Shown one piece after another: positions 42,759-51,695 of a DNA stretch of 64,000 bases. The position numbers and the translations under genes are program-made. Position 1 is the stretch's first letter. Every line of letters starts with the position of its first letter. The stretch lies in the NCBI GenBank assembly GCA_035293765.1, contig DATGMF010000013.1, positions 1 through 64,000 on the forward strand. Reading direction: 5' to 3'. The stretch comes from DASRHT01 sp035293765. GTDB taxonomy: Bacteria; Chloroflexota; Ktedonobacteria; Ktedonobacterales; Ktedonobacteraceae. Below the pieces are notes generated by a model. The model saw nothing but the letters and a program-made list of their open reading frames with translations. It searched no databases and was not told where the DNA came from.

Positions 42759-44432
42759 ATGGCTTCACAGACCAATAAGGCAAACGCTAGACTGCGAGAT
42801 TTGTTCGAGCTCTTCCTCCAGGATGTACAGGCATTGGGCATTTTTGCCTCCCATGCAACGCTCAAAAAAGAAGCGATGGAGACCTTTCTTATAAGCCGTG
42901 GGGGGATATTCGATCTTGCTCTACAAGGGGGCGAAGCGTTGCAGGGCCTGGCACTTGAGAACACATCGCTGCCAGTTTTGTATAATACGAGGCACTGGCC
43001 TGAACAGGCGCCGCTCGCCGGATATCTCACTCCTGATAGTGCCATCAATTACAGCCATGTCCTTGCTACCCATTTCGGTAACTGGGCATACGAATGTTCC
43101 CACGGACCTTTTTATCCACGTTTGATACGCGCATCCCTGTGGATGTGGTACAAGAATGATCTTGAAAGCGCCGTCCAATATCTCTTCGATCTTCAGAAGC
43201 ATGGCTACTTCAGTATTGATCAAGGAGTCGAAGACACCATTGCCATTTTAATTGCCTCGCAGTCCCTCGGAAAAGATCCTCAGGAGATCATCGCCGCATA
43301 CTTTGATGGCAAAGTGCCTCAATCCAATACCGATTGGCTGAACTGGGATATTCAGGTTCCCCAACAGACATTCGCGAAGATCGATGCAGAGGCGGCTCGG
43401 CCAATACTTGAGTTCATCATTATGGAGACGCTGGCAGAGTGGGAGCATATTCGCAGCCTGGATGATCCTGTCGCCTGGCTACTCCGTCAGGCCGCCTTTA
43501 CAACAAGATGTGGACAAGTGAGGCGTTTATGCCTGAGATCTTCTCTCGAACCGACACTGAAGCTCAAAAGTATTCTGAGTCAGTTCGAGGAAATCCACGC
43601 CGACGGGAGCGTGTACCTGAGCTACCGCACATGGGCGAAATTTGCGCCGCTCAAGAGCCCTTTGAGCCTCCAAGCAAGCTATATGCTGAAGATTTTCCAG
43701 AGCCAATTTGGGGAAAAGGGGGAAGAAAGACTCTATCACGACCGCCTCATCTATCCTGCTGTGTTACGGGAGCCTCTGGCGAAGTATGGAGCCAAAATAT
43801 TGAGGGAACAGGAGCAATTGTTTGAGTGGAGTATTGTCCCGCCCAAAATTTTTCACTCGTATGCCGCTTGCTTCTCCGCCGGTTATCCTGATTCTGCCCT
43901 TCGATCCGCATATTTTCCTGCCGAACAAGTAGCAGAGGTGCCACTTGTCAGACAATTTTTTGAGCTATCCGGGATACAGGAGCAGGAAGCGAGAGTAGCC
44001 ATTCTTCACCAGGTCTACCATGAGAGGCTGATCTGGAGTCAACAGTTGGATGCGCTATTGACCGAGCAGCGGAAGCAACTGTTAGAGATACTCGGTATTG
44101 CGCATCAGGCTCTGTGTCATGAGGAACTCCAGCGAGACCTTATAGCCGCCATCACCATGACCGATAGCGGAGAAAAAGAACGTATGCTCAATCACCTCCA
44201 CACTCTCTATCCCTGGTTCCCAGCAGTATACCGGGAACTGGCGATCTTTTTCGACGAAAGCGGAGATCCGCAACGAGCCTGGGACTTCATCCTGACGGCG
44301 GTATTGTTAGAGCCCGATCAAGCTATGAACTGGCAATCTCTGGGGCGTATTTTACAACGACTCGGGGACAGTACAGGCGCCCGGTTCGCCCGAGCGATAA
44401 AGGAATTTTTGGCAGAAAGGAAGCAGCAATGA
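42759..44432 (+). CDS. Unknown protein, 557 aa
   Basis: I do not recognise a family. The protein is soluble, acidic-aromatic and mostly helical by composition. The C-terminal 70 residues (WFPAVYRELAIFFDESGDPQ, then WDFILTAVLLEPDQAMNWQS) look like two TPR-type helical pairs. A Cys-containing stretch (TTRCGQVRRLCLRSS) lies near 250. Its stop overlaps the next start (ATGA), so the two proteins are made together and probably interact. The promoter region is shared with the divergent pyr operon. Confidence 0.7.
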   Translation: MASQTNKANARLRDLFELFLQDVQALGIFASHATLKKEAMETFLISRGGIFDLALQGGEALQGLALENTSLPVLYNTRHWPEQAPLAGYLTPDSAINYSHVLATHFGNWAYECSHGPFYPRLIRASLWMWYKNDLESAVQYLFDLQKHGYFSIDQGVEDTIAILIASQSLGKDPQEIIAAYFDGKVPQSNTDWLNWDIQVPQQTFAKIDAEAARPILEFIIMETLAEWEHIRSLDDPVAWLLRQAAFTTRCGQVRRLCLRSSLEPTLKLKSILSQFEEIHADGSVYLSYRTWAKFAPLKSPLSLQASYMLKIFQSQFGEKGEERLYHDRLIYPAVLREPLAKYGAKILREQEQLFEWSIVPPKIFHSYAACFSAGYPDSALRSAYFPAEQVAEVPLVRQFFELSGIQEQEARVAILHQVYHERLIWSQQLDALLTEQRKQLLEILGIAHQALCHEELQRDLIAAITMTDSGEKERMLNHLHTLYPWFPAVYRELAIFFDESGDPQRAWDFILTAVLLEPDQAMNWQSLGRILQRLGDSTGARFARAIKEFLAERKQQ

Positions 44433-45136
44433 GCAGAGTTTATGTTCTCTCGCTACAAACGCAGCTTGAGGAAGCGGTAGCTGGTGAGCGCAAAAATCTA
44501 TCAGGCAATGTCACCGTTCCTGAGCAGTTGTTTCAAGAGAAGAATCAGCAGGCATTAGAGGCAAACTTTCCAGGCGTTTTCGCCTTTATCGGCTTCCATC
44601 CCGCTGTCGATAAAAATGTAACCAGCTACCTCCAATCCGGGTCTCTCAGTTCAGATTCCGGTTCCAACATACTTGTACTCTTCACCCTCGATACGCATGC
44701 AACTTCACCGGTGAGCTTAAATGCGCGCTCATTCCAGCGCTGGATCAACCTGGATACCTCTGTTCAACCATCATACACCCTGATACGAAGTATGTTCAAA
44801 GATCCCACGGTTCTCACCTTTCCAGGTGCCGTTTTCTTTGAGCACTTTATCCAGTCGCAGAATCCTGTATATGTACCTCTTCCAGATATCAGTAGCGAGG
44901 ATGCGGTAAGGCAACATATGCGCAAGGTTTTCGCGCTGGCGGAGAAGGTCTACCTGCTTTCCCATAAGAAAAATAAAAGCTTTCTGGATCGATTTGCGCA
45001 AGCTCTGCTTGCGGAGAAGATATCCTATGAGAGGGGAGGAGATATCAGTGCTCGCGAATGGTTTGTGAAAGCTTTACGTTTTCTTAACGAGCGGCGTGGA
45101 GATATAGTAAGTATCGTCCAGCTCTTCAAGCCATGA
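44429..45136 (+). CDS. Unknown protein, 235 aa, coupled to the 557-aa protein
   Basis: No family recognised. Soluble, with a central beta-rich part (GVFAFIGFHPAVDKNVTSYL, ILVLFTLDTH) and a helical C-terminus (VRQHMRKVFALAEKVYLLS). It overlaps the preceding gene by 4 bp. No signal peptide or membrane segment. The ThDP enzyme gene downstream is separated by 165 bp and has its own site. Confidence 0.7.
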   Translation: MSRVYVLSLQTQLEEAVAGERKNLSGNVTVPEQLFQEKNQQALEANFPGVFAFIGFHPAVDKNVTSYLQSGSLSSDSGSNILVLFTLDTHATSPVSLNARSFQRWINLDTSVQPSYTLIRSMFKDPTVLTFPGAVFFEHFIQSQNPVYVPLPDISSEDAVRQHMRKVFALAEKVYLLSHKKNKSFLDRFAQALLAEKISYERGGDISAREWFVKALRFLNERRGDIVSIVQLFKP

Positions 45137-45301
45137 CAGCTTCCCCGGCCCTGAGCAGGATGCTACCGCTTTTTAGCAGCAGGAATAAGACGATATTCTC
45201 CTTATCTAAGATCGTCGCGCAAACGCATGGTTGGCAAGATCAGTCGGCTATATGTTACGCTACTAACAAAAATTGAAGATTGCCAGCGGAAAGGATTGCT
45301 T

Positions 45302-47011
45302 ATGAACGCGGCACAGCTCCTGGTCGAAATGCTCAAAGCCTACCAGGTCAAACACATTTTTGGCGTGCCTGGCGATACCACAATGATCCTGTATGACGCG
45401 CTTTATCAGGCTCGCGGGGAAATCACACATATTATGGCCCGCGATGAACGCTCCGCCTCATTTATGGCCGATGCCTACGCGCGACTCTCCTATAAGCCCG
45501 GCATCACCGAAGCGCCCAGCGGCGGCGGCGCAACGTACGTGATTCCAGGAGTTGCCGAAGCCAACGGTTCTTCGGTGCCGCTGATCGTTTTCACGTCCGA
45601 TGTCCCGCTTACCGATGAGGGAAAAGGAACGTTAACAGCTATCGATCAGCAGGGCCTGTTACGCTCCGCGACTAAGGCGAGCTATGTGGTAAAGCGCCCG
45701 CAGACGCTGCCTGACGTGATACGCCGTGCCTTCCGTGCCGCAACCAGTGGTCGCGGTGGGGCGGTCCATGTCGTTCTGCCGGAAGATGTGTTGATGGAAG
45801 AGGTAACATCCCCCTCTATCTACGCGGAAACTGCCTGTCGGACCTACCCATCATATCGCAGCCAGGCACCCACATCCGCCCTCAGCGCAATGCTCGATGC
45901 ACTGCTGACCGCGCAACGCCCAATCATCGTGGCAGGTGGCGGCGCTGTGCTCTCAGGAGCATGGGACGAGATTACACGCCTTGCCGAGAAGTTGCACATT
46001 CCGGTCGCGACGACGATCAACGGCAAGGGGAGTATTGCTGAGATGCATCCGTGGAGCGTCGGCGTGATTGGTGGCAACGGTGGTCGTCCCTACGCCAATC
46101 AGCTATTAGCCGAGTCGGATTGCATCTGCTATCTGGGCTCAAAAATAAACTCTCTTGTCACTCTCGGCGGCAAAGTTCCCTCGCCCGATGCCAATGTTAC
46201 CATCCTCCAGCTTGATATCGATCCCGATGAGCTGGGCAACAATCTGCCCGCGACGGTTGCGGCCTGTGGCGATCTGAAAGAATCGCTCAGCGCGTTACTC
46301 ACGCTCATTGATGCACGTAATATCGCTCCACCAGCGCGGTCCCGTACTGTACAGACGCTGGCCCATAGTGCGCAAGCTTTCTGGGCTCAGGCGGCAGAGC
46401 GTGCATCATGCAACGAAATTCCGCTTGCTCCTCAACGCGTGATTGACGCGCTGTGGCAACATACGCCCGACGACGTAGTGGTGGTTGCCGACCCCGGTAC
46501 GATGACGCCATTTACGGCGGCTCAGTTCCGCACCCGCCGTCCAGGTCGCTCGATTGTGATTCCGCGCGCGCATGGCGGTCTGGGCTACGCCCTGCCCGCT
46601 ACGGTTGGAGCTGCTTTTGCGCGTCCCAACGAGCGCATTGTGGGGCTGGTAGGTGATGGCTCCTTTGGCATGTCGGGAACCGAGCTGGCGACCATCGCCG
46701 ATCTGGCGCTACCGATTACGCTGCTCCATTTTAATAATGGCTCCTTCGGCTGGATCAAGATGCTGCAACGCCTCTACTACGGCCAGCGCTATATGAGCGT
46801 CGATTTCTCCGGCAAGATGGACGCGGTACGGGTAGCGGAAGCCTTTGGCGTTCGTGGCATCCGCATTGAACATCCCGATCAACTCACACCCGCGATAGAA
46901 GATGCACTGGCGAGCAACGAGCCGGTTTTCATCGATGTACCGACGAAATCAGAGCTAGAGGAGGTCCCGCCGGTTCATGCATGGCAACAGGCCCTCAAAT
47001 CTCACGCCTAG
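45302..47011 (+). CDS. Thiamine-diphosphate enzyme, acetolactate synthase-like
   Basis: 569 aa from the ATG with AAAGGA 7 nt upstream; an earlier in-frame ATG (45227) lacks one. Three ThDP domains: Pyr (GVPGDTTMILYDAL; the catalytic Glu should be the E of ARDERSASFMADAYAR), central (PIIVAGGGAVLSGAW) and PP (GDGSFGMSGTELATIADLALP, N at LHFNNGSFG, the GDG-N metal/diphosphate motif). The MARDERSA wording differs from the HEQ of IlvB, and no ilvN follows, so it is likely a different decarboxylase, oxidase or carboligase. The PNPOx-like and RidA genes follow in the same direction. Confidence 0.9.
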   Translation: MNAAQLLVEMLKAYQVKHIFGVPGDTTMILYDALYQARGEITHIMARDERSASFMADAYARLSYKPGITEAPSGGGATYVIPGVAEANGSSVPLIVFTSDVPLTDEGKGTLTAIDQQGLLRSATKASYVVKRPQTLPDVIRRAFRAATSGRGGAVHVVLPEDVLMEEVTSPSIYAETACRTYPSYRSQAPTSALSAMLDALLTAQRPIIVAGGGAVLSGAWDEITRLAEKLHIPVATTINGKGSIAEMHPWSVGVIGGNGGRPYANQLLAESDCICYLGSKINSLVTLGGKVPSPDANVTILQLDIDPDELGNNLPATVAACGDLKESLSALLTLIDARNIAPPARSRTVQTLAHSAQAFWAQAAERASCNEIPLAPQRVIDALWQHTPDDVVVVADPGTMTPFTAAQFRTRRPGRSIVIPRAHGGLGYALPATVGAAFARPNERIVGLVGDGSFGMSGTELATIADLALPITLLHFNNGSFGWIKMLQRLYYGQRYMSVDFSGKMDAVRVAEAFGVRGIRIEHPDQLTPAIEDALASNEPVFIDVPTKSELEEVPPVHAWQQALKSHA

Positions 47012-47122
47012 CGTGTCTCTGGCGACACGACGCCACCAATTTTTATGTATTCTCGTCTCTCGGCTCGAAGAAGACGGCAGATTACAGACCCGGTTGATAG
47101 TAAAAAAAGTAGGAAGGCTTTT

Positions 47123-47584
47123 ATGAGTATTCTGACCGAAGATATGCAGCGCATCGTACGGGAGCAGCGACTGGGATACGTTGCTACCGTCTGTGCAGAT
47201 GGCACGCCCAATCTCTCCCCAAAGGGGACAGTAGCCTGCTGGGACGACGACCACCTGATTTTTGCGGATATTGTTTCGCCCGGGACGGTTGCCAATCTGC
47301 GGCACAATCCGGCAATCGAAATCAATGTGGTCGATCCGCTGGTACGCAAGGGCTATCGTTTCAAAGGGAGCGCAACAGTGCTTACGGAAGGGTCACAGTT
47401 TGAGCAGCTCCTTGCCTTCTACCGACAACGGGGAACCGCTAATCCCATTCAGGCCATCGTCCTGATACAGGTCGAACGAGCATTGCCGCTGATCTCACCC
47501 GTTTACGATCTGGGAGCCACAGAGGAAGAGGTACGCCAGCGCTGGCTACACCACTGGACCTCACTCTGGCACCTTACGTCATAA
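47123..47584 (+). CDS. PNPOx-like flavin-binding protein
   Basis: 153 aa from the ATG with AGGAAGG upstream; an in-frame ATG at 47045 is unlikely. The split-barrel pattern (LGYVATVCADGTPNLSPKG, WDDDHLIFADIVSPGT, NLRHNPAIEINVVDP) matches the pyridoxamine 5'-phosphate oxidase-like superfamily. Members bind FMN or F420 and reduce small molecules. The substrate is unknown. Confidence 0.88.
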   Translation: MSILTEDMQRIVREQRLGYVATVCADGTPNLSPKGTVACWDDDHLIFADIVSPGTVANLRHNPAIEINVVDPLVRKGYRFKGSATVLTEGSQFEQLLAFYRQRGTANPIQAIVLIQVERALPLISPVYDLGATEEEVRQRWLHHWTSLWHLTS

Positions 47585-47645
47585 GCCAAACCATAGATTA
47601 TGGCTATACGAAACACAATCACATGAGAAAACAAAGGAGATTTTT

Positions 47646-48119
47646 ATGCGAATTGAAGCAAAGCTAAAAGAGCTGGGACTGACGCTGCCGGAGCATCCTC
47701 TGTCGGTGCAGTTGCCTTTTCCATGGGTACGAGTTCGCGGCAAGCGAGCATTTATCTCAGGGCATGGACCACAGGGGCCCGATGGTTCATTGGCAAAACC
47801 GTTGGGCAAAGTCGGGGCGGAGGTTTCACTGGAAGAGGGACAGGAGGCGGCTCGCCTGGTCGCGCTGGCAATGCTGGGCAGCCTCAAACGCGAACTGGGC
47901 GATCTGGACCGCGTGACGGCCTGGCTGCGTGTATTCGGCATGGTCAATTCCGCTCCCGATTTTTCCAGACAGCCGGAAGTGATCAACGGCTTCTCTCACC
48001 TCATTCTCTCCCTCTATGGAGATCAGGCAGGGGCTCATGCACGCTCGGCAGTGGGGATGGCGGCTTTGCCCTTTAATATTCCGGTAGAAATTGAAGCTGA
48101 GGTCGAGATCGATAGCTAA
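47646..48119 (+). CDS. RidA/YjgF-family protein
   Basis: 157 aa with AAAGGAG upstream. The sequence (WVRVRGKRAFISGHGPQGPDG, LGDLDRVTAWLRVFGMVNSAP, HARSAVGMAALPFNIPVEIEAEVEI) is that of the longer YjgF_like branch. RidA proteins hydrolyse reactive enamine/imine intermediates; the usual Arg is replaced by context I cannot align firmly, so deaminase activity is not certain. The ThDP enzyme and flavin protein upstream may supply substrates. Confidence 0.85.
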   Translation: MRIEAKLKELGLTLPEHPLSVQLPFPWVRVRGKRAFISGHGPQGPDGSLAKPLGKVGAEVSLEEGQEAARLVALAMLGSLKRELGDLDRVTAWLRVFGMVNSAPDFSRQPEVINGFSHLILSLYGDQAGAHARSAVGMAALPFNIPVEIEAEVEIDS

Positions 48120-48141
48120 CTCAATGAGGAGCAACCTTTAT

Positions 48142-48882
48142 ATGCCAGTTGCCATCATCTCTGATATCCATGGAAATCTCATAGCTCTCGATGCGGTACT
48201 CAGTGCCATCGCAATCCGTAAGATCCAGCAGATCATCTGTCTTGGAGATGTCGCAGCCACCGGCCCACAGCCACGCGAGGTCATTGCACGCCTCAAACAG
48301 ATCGATTGTCCCGTGGTCATGGGGAACATGGACGATTGGTTGCTAAAGCCGAAGCTCAAAAAGCTTGACGATCCAGATAGGCAGCGCCTCCAGGAAATGG
48401 AGTTCTGGGCCTCTGAGCAACTCACGTCAGAAGATCGCGCCTATCTGGCCGGTTTCCAACCCACCATCGCTTATGAGATGGAGAACGGCAAGCATTTGCT
48501 CGCTTATCATGGCTCACCGCGCTCCTATCGGGAACATATCTCCCCGACAACACCCGATCACGAGTTGGATGCAGCCCTGTCCGGCTACCAGGCCGACATC
48601 TTCATTGGCGGCCACAGCCACATGCAGATGTTCCGCCGTCACCGCCGCAGCCTTGTGCTGAATGCCGGCAGCGTCGGCCTGACTTTTGACCATGCCTGGC
48701 CTTTTGACGACGCCGTGCGCAACCCGCCCTGGGCGGAATACGCTATCATAGACACGCTTAACGGTATGCTCAATGTCGAATTCCACCGCGTACCCTTCGA
48801 TGTACAGGCTTTCATCCAGATCACGCTTGCCAGTGGCATGCCCCATGCCGAGTGGGCAGCCGGAGAATGGGATTCCCCATAA
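48142..48882 (+). CDS. Metallophosphoesterase, YfcE/MJ0936-like
   Basis: 246 aa from the ATG with GAGGAGC upstream. The calcineurin-like motifs are in order: ISDIHGN (D-x-H), CLGDVAATGP (GDxx), MGNMDDW (GNxD), HGSPRS and GGHSHMQMF (GHxH). This is a complete bimetal site, so an active phosphodiesterase or phosphatase is expected. It is the last plus-strand gene before the convergent terminator. Confidence 0.93.
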   Translation: MPVAIISDIHGNLIALDAVLSAIAIRKIQQIICLGDVAATGPQPREVIARLKQIDCPVVMGNMDDWLLKPKLKKLDDPDRQRLQEMEFWASEQLTSEDRAYLAGFQPTIAYEMENGKHLLAYHGSPRSYREHISPTTPDHELDAALSGYQADIFIGGHSHMQMFRRHRRSLVLNAGSVGLTFDHAWPFDDAVRNPPWAEYAIIDTLNGMLNVEFHRVPFDVQAFIQITLASGMPHAEWAAGEWDSP

Positions 48883-48890
48883 AAATAAAA

Positions 48891-48931
48891 CCATGCTCAG
48901 TGCCTATTCGCGAGATAGACCCTGAGCATGG
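48891..48931. terminator. Bidirectional hairpin between convergent genes
   Basis: Perfect 10-bp stem CCATGCTCAG / CTGAGCATGG with a 21-nt loop, lying between the phosphoesterase stop (48882) and the M50 protease stop (48944). A-rich on the phosphoesterase side, giving a T-tract on the minus strand. Confidence 0.7.
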
Positions 48932-48943
48932 TAACTCACAGCA

Positions 48944-50011
48944 CTACTGCGCCACCGGCAGCATTGCATGAGCGGTGGACATTGCCAGGACCAGGACGAC
49001 GATCAGGCCAAAGTACAACAGGCTTAATACAATGCGTGTACCCACTGGCACATCATAATATGCTTGCGCTCCCGGCAGATTGGCAACGCCGCGCCGCGAC
49101 CAGAATTGCGAACCGGCCATGAGCACGAACAGCAGCAGGAAGATCGAGAAGTTGCCGTTGATCCATGTCCAGATGAAGAAGCCGAGCAGCGCGGCAAAAC
49201 CCAACCACCAGACGCGCCGGTCAATCGCAGCCAGCACGCGACCGCCGTCGAAAGGCACTATTGGCACGAGATTGAACAGGTTGAGGAAAAAGCCAAAGTA
49301 TGCCAGCGCGGCCCAGATCAGCGAAGCGCCCGGCAACAGACCCATAAACAGACAGAACGAGGATGCTATGGTTCCGGCGATAGGTCCGGCAATGCCTACT
49401 TCCGCTTCGTCACGCGCATTCTGCGGCATCTGACGCATCACTACCGCCGCGCCCATCATGGGAATGAAGATCATCGCTCCCACCGGAATACCCTTGAGCT
49501 TCATAACGACCGCGTGCCCCATCTCATGGATGAAGAGCAGCGCGACCAGCCCCACGGCAAACTGCCAGCCGAAGATGAGCGAGTAAAACGCGATAGAGAT
49601 CAGCGCGGTAATGCCGGCCCCGCCAAATTTGAGCAGGAAGGCCAATGACTTGAATTTGAGCAGCCAGCTTCCAATCCCTACGGCAATCGCGCCAAGACCC
49701 GCCAGCCCTCCCCGCTTCTTGCCGCCTTCAGCGCGACCACGCGTCGCCGCATCACGCTGTTCAGCTCCAGCATCTATAGTGTACCCTTGTATTCCCGATG
49801 GCCCGCGATACTCGCTCATCATTTCAGGATCATAAGGATCGACAGAAGGCTCTGAGGCATAATCCGCATAACCTGCATGCTGATCGAGCGGCTGAGCAGG
49901 CTGAGCAGAACGAGACGACAGCTGATAATAATCAGGGTGCAAGTAATCCGCAGGCTCCGTAGCCCCGGCGTATTCGCGGTATTCAGAAAAGTCATCGGAA
50001 CGTTGATACAC
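48944..50011 (-). CDS. Site-2 protease-like M50 metallopeptidase
   Basis: 355 aa from a GTG with GAGG upstream. A hydrophilic N-terminus of about 110 residues rich in Tyr, Asp and Ser is followed by about six membrane segments. The zinc motif HEMGH lies in the second or third helix (VALLFIHEMGHAVV) and the third ligand in NLVPIVPFDGGR, the S2P signature. Such proteases cut membrane-bound regulators; the short form without PDZ resembles archaeal and actinobacterial SpoIVFB/S2P types. The substrate is unknown. Confidence 0.92.
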   Translation of the reverse strand: MYQRSDDFSEYREYAGATEPADYLHPDYYQLSSRSAQPAQPLDQHAGYADYASEPSVDPYDPEMMSEYRGPSGIQGYTIDAGAEQRDAATRGRAEGGKKRGGLAGLGAIAVGIGSWLLKFKSLAFLLKFGGAGITALISIAFYSLIFGWQFAVGLVALLFIHEMGHAVVMKLKGIPVGAMIFIPMMGAAVVMRQMPQNARDEAEVGIAGPIAGTIASSFCLFMGLLPGASLIWAALAYFGFFLNLFNLVPIVPFDGGRVLAAIDRRVWWLGFAALLGFFIWTWINGNFSIFLLLFVLMAGSQFWSRRGVANLPGAQAYYDVPVGTRIVLSLLYFGLIVVLVLAMSTAHAMLPVAQ

Positions 50012-50158
50012 GATCTGCCTCGATTCTGGATGATAAAACTCCTATTGCGTATATATTACCACACATGCATGATAACACTGGCAACAATGCGAATTATGCC
50101 CCGTCGCTTTCACTATCAGCTCATCACTACCTCAACCATAGCTATCTAAGCTGCCAGC
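50012..50158. other. Short gap, M50 protease / cinA
   Basis: 147 bp between two minus-strand genes. AT-rich patch around 50050; no hairpin or ORF of note. Confidence 0.4.
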
Positions 50159-51406
50159 TCACTGCTTTAGAGGGACGCTTCCTTCGAGATAGCGCCTGAG
50201 CAGATTGAGCGCCGCCAGCACAGCATAGCGTTTGTTATCGGAGCGACTGGCACGCCAGCCGGGTCCCATGACGCTTGTAACGCCATCTGGCCCCTCAACG
50301 GCGATATGCATGGTGCCGACAGGCTTCTCTTCCTGCCTGTCAGGACCAGCCACGCCTGTGACGCCGATGCCGAAATCGGCTCCGAAGCGCTCGCGTATCG
50401 CATGAGCCATAGCGCACGCGGTCTCCTCACTTACCGCGCCGTGCGCCTCCAGGACAGCACGCGGCACACCCATCTGCGCCTTCAGTTCGCTGCTATAGGC
50501 TACCACCCCTCCCACAAAATACGCTGAACTGCCCGGTACATCCGTGATGGTGTTAGCAAGCTGCCCTCCGGTGAGCGATTCCATGACAGCCAATGTCATC
50601 TTACGCGCCAATAACTGCTCGCCCACGACGCTCGCCAATGTCTGCTTATCGGTGCCAAAGACATGATGATGGCCCAGCCTGCCGCGTGCCTGCGCCTCCA
50701 TTTCCACCACCATGCGCTCGGCCTCTTCCCTGGTCTGCGCTTTGGCCGTGATGCGCACATCGACGGCATCATTCTTAGCATAGGTGGCAATAGTGGGATT
50801 ATCGCTGCGCACCAGCATCCCCAATCGCTCTTCAACGGTGGACTCGCCCAGACCGGTGACACGCAGGATGCGCGTGAAGATCAGGCCGCCCAGATCATGA
50901 GCCAATCTGGGCACGACCTCTTCCTCCCACATGCGGTACATCTCTCTGGGGACTCCAGGCATGGCAACAATGATATGCTGGTCCTTCTCAACCCACCAGC
51001 CGGGCGCGGTCCCTATGGGATTGGGCAGACTCTGGGCGGAGGGAATAAGGCTGGCCTGCTTGAGGTTGCGCTCAGGCATGGGCGCTCGCATATGGGCAAA
51101 GCGCGCCCGCAAAGTCGCCTCCAGATCAGGATCAACCTGCATGGTCTCTCCCAGCAGGGCGCTGATGGCCTCGCGGGCAAGATCGTCCTCGGTGGGACCC
51201 AATCCGCCCGTCATGATGATCAGATCGGAGCGTTGCCAGGCTCGCTGCAACGTCTCGACGATCCGCCCCAGGTTATCGCCGACCTGCGAGACGAAATAGA
51301 GATCGATGCCCAGGGTGGGCAGGCTCTGGGCCAGGAAGGTCGCATTGGTATCGGTAATATGCCCCAGCAATAGTTCGGTACCACAGGAAATAATTTCGGC
51401 GCGCAT
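50159..51406 (-). CDS. cinA: CinA, NMN deamidase / ADP-ribose pyrophosphatase family
   Basis: 415 aa, full length, from the ATG with GGAGG 5 nt upstream. The N-terminal MoCF/MoaB-like domain (AEIISCGTELLLG, MTGGLGPTEDDLARE) and the C-terminal CinA domain (LAVMESLTGGQLANTITDVPGSSAYFVGGVVAY, GVTGVAGP) are both present. The enzyme recycles nicotinamide mononucleotide in pyridine nucleotide salvage. It is divergent from the ribonucleotide reductase gene. Confidence 0.95.
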   Translation of the reverse strand: MRAEIISCGTELLLGHITDTNATFLAQSLPTLGIDLYFVSQVGDNLGRIVETLQRAWQRSDLIIMTGGLGPTEDDLAREAISALLGETMQVDPDLEATLRARFAHMRAPMPERNLKQASLIPSAQSLPNPIGTAPGWWVEKDQHIIVAMPGVPREMYRMWEEEVVPRLAHDLGGLIFTRILRVTGLGESTVEERLGMLVRSDNPTIATYAKNDAVDVRITAKAQTREEAERMVVEMEAQARGRLGHHHVFGTDKQTLASVVGEQLLARKMTLAVMESLTGGQLANTITDVPGSSAYFVGGVVAYSSELKAQMGVPRAVLEAHGAVSEETACAMAHAIRERFGADFGIGVTGVAGPDRQEEKPVGTMHIAVEGPDGVTSVMGPGWRASRSDNKRYAVLAALNLLRRYLEGSVPLKQ

Positions 51407-51695
51407 GAGTCCTCCAGGGAGCCGCAAATGCTCTTTTTCTGCTGTAATGCTTGATAACTTATAGCTATCCGTCTTACGTACTCATATCATATCATATGAG
51501 CTATGGTATCAACATATTGTGGTAAAAACATTAGAAAATCAATATGTTGTGCCAAAAGGGTTGATTTCGCCGTTCTTTCCGAGTATACTGAGTTGCGGAG
51601 ACCTCAAAACAGGCAACTATTTTGAAAACAACGTCTCAATGCAACAAACAATATTTCTCACGTCGACAAAAATGGAGCCAAGAAGGAGCTATAAC
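51407..51695. promoter_or_regulatory. Divergent region cinA / nrdJ
   Basis: 290 bp, AT-rich, with the direct repeat AACATATTGTGGTAAAAACA / AATATGTTGTGCCAAAAG (51510-51560). It should contain the reductase promoter. No NrdR box pair or cobalamin riboswitch is recognised. Confidence 0.4.

Noticed and set aside
51407..51695. Cobalamin riboswitch before the B12-dependent reductase
   Set aside because: No B12-box-like sequence was seen by eye on the plus strand.
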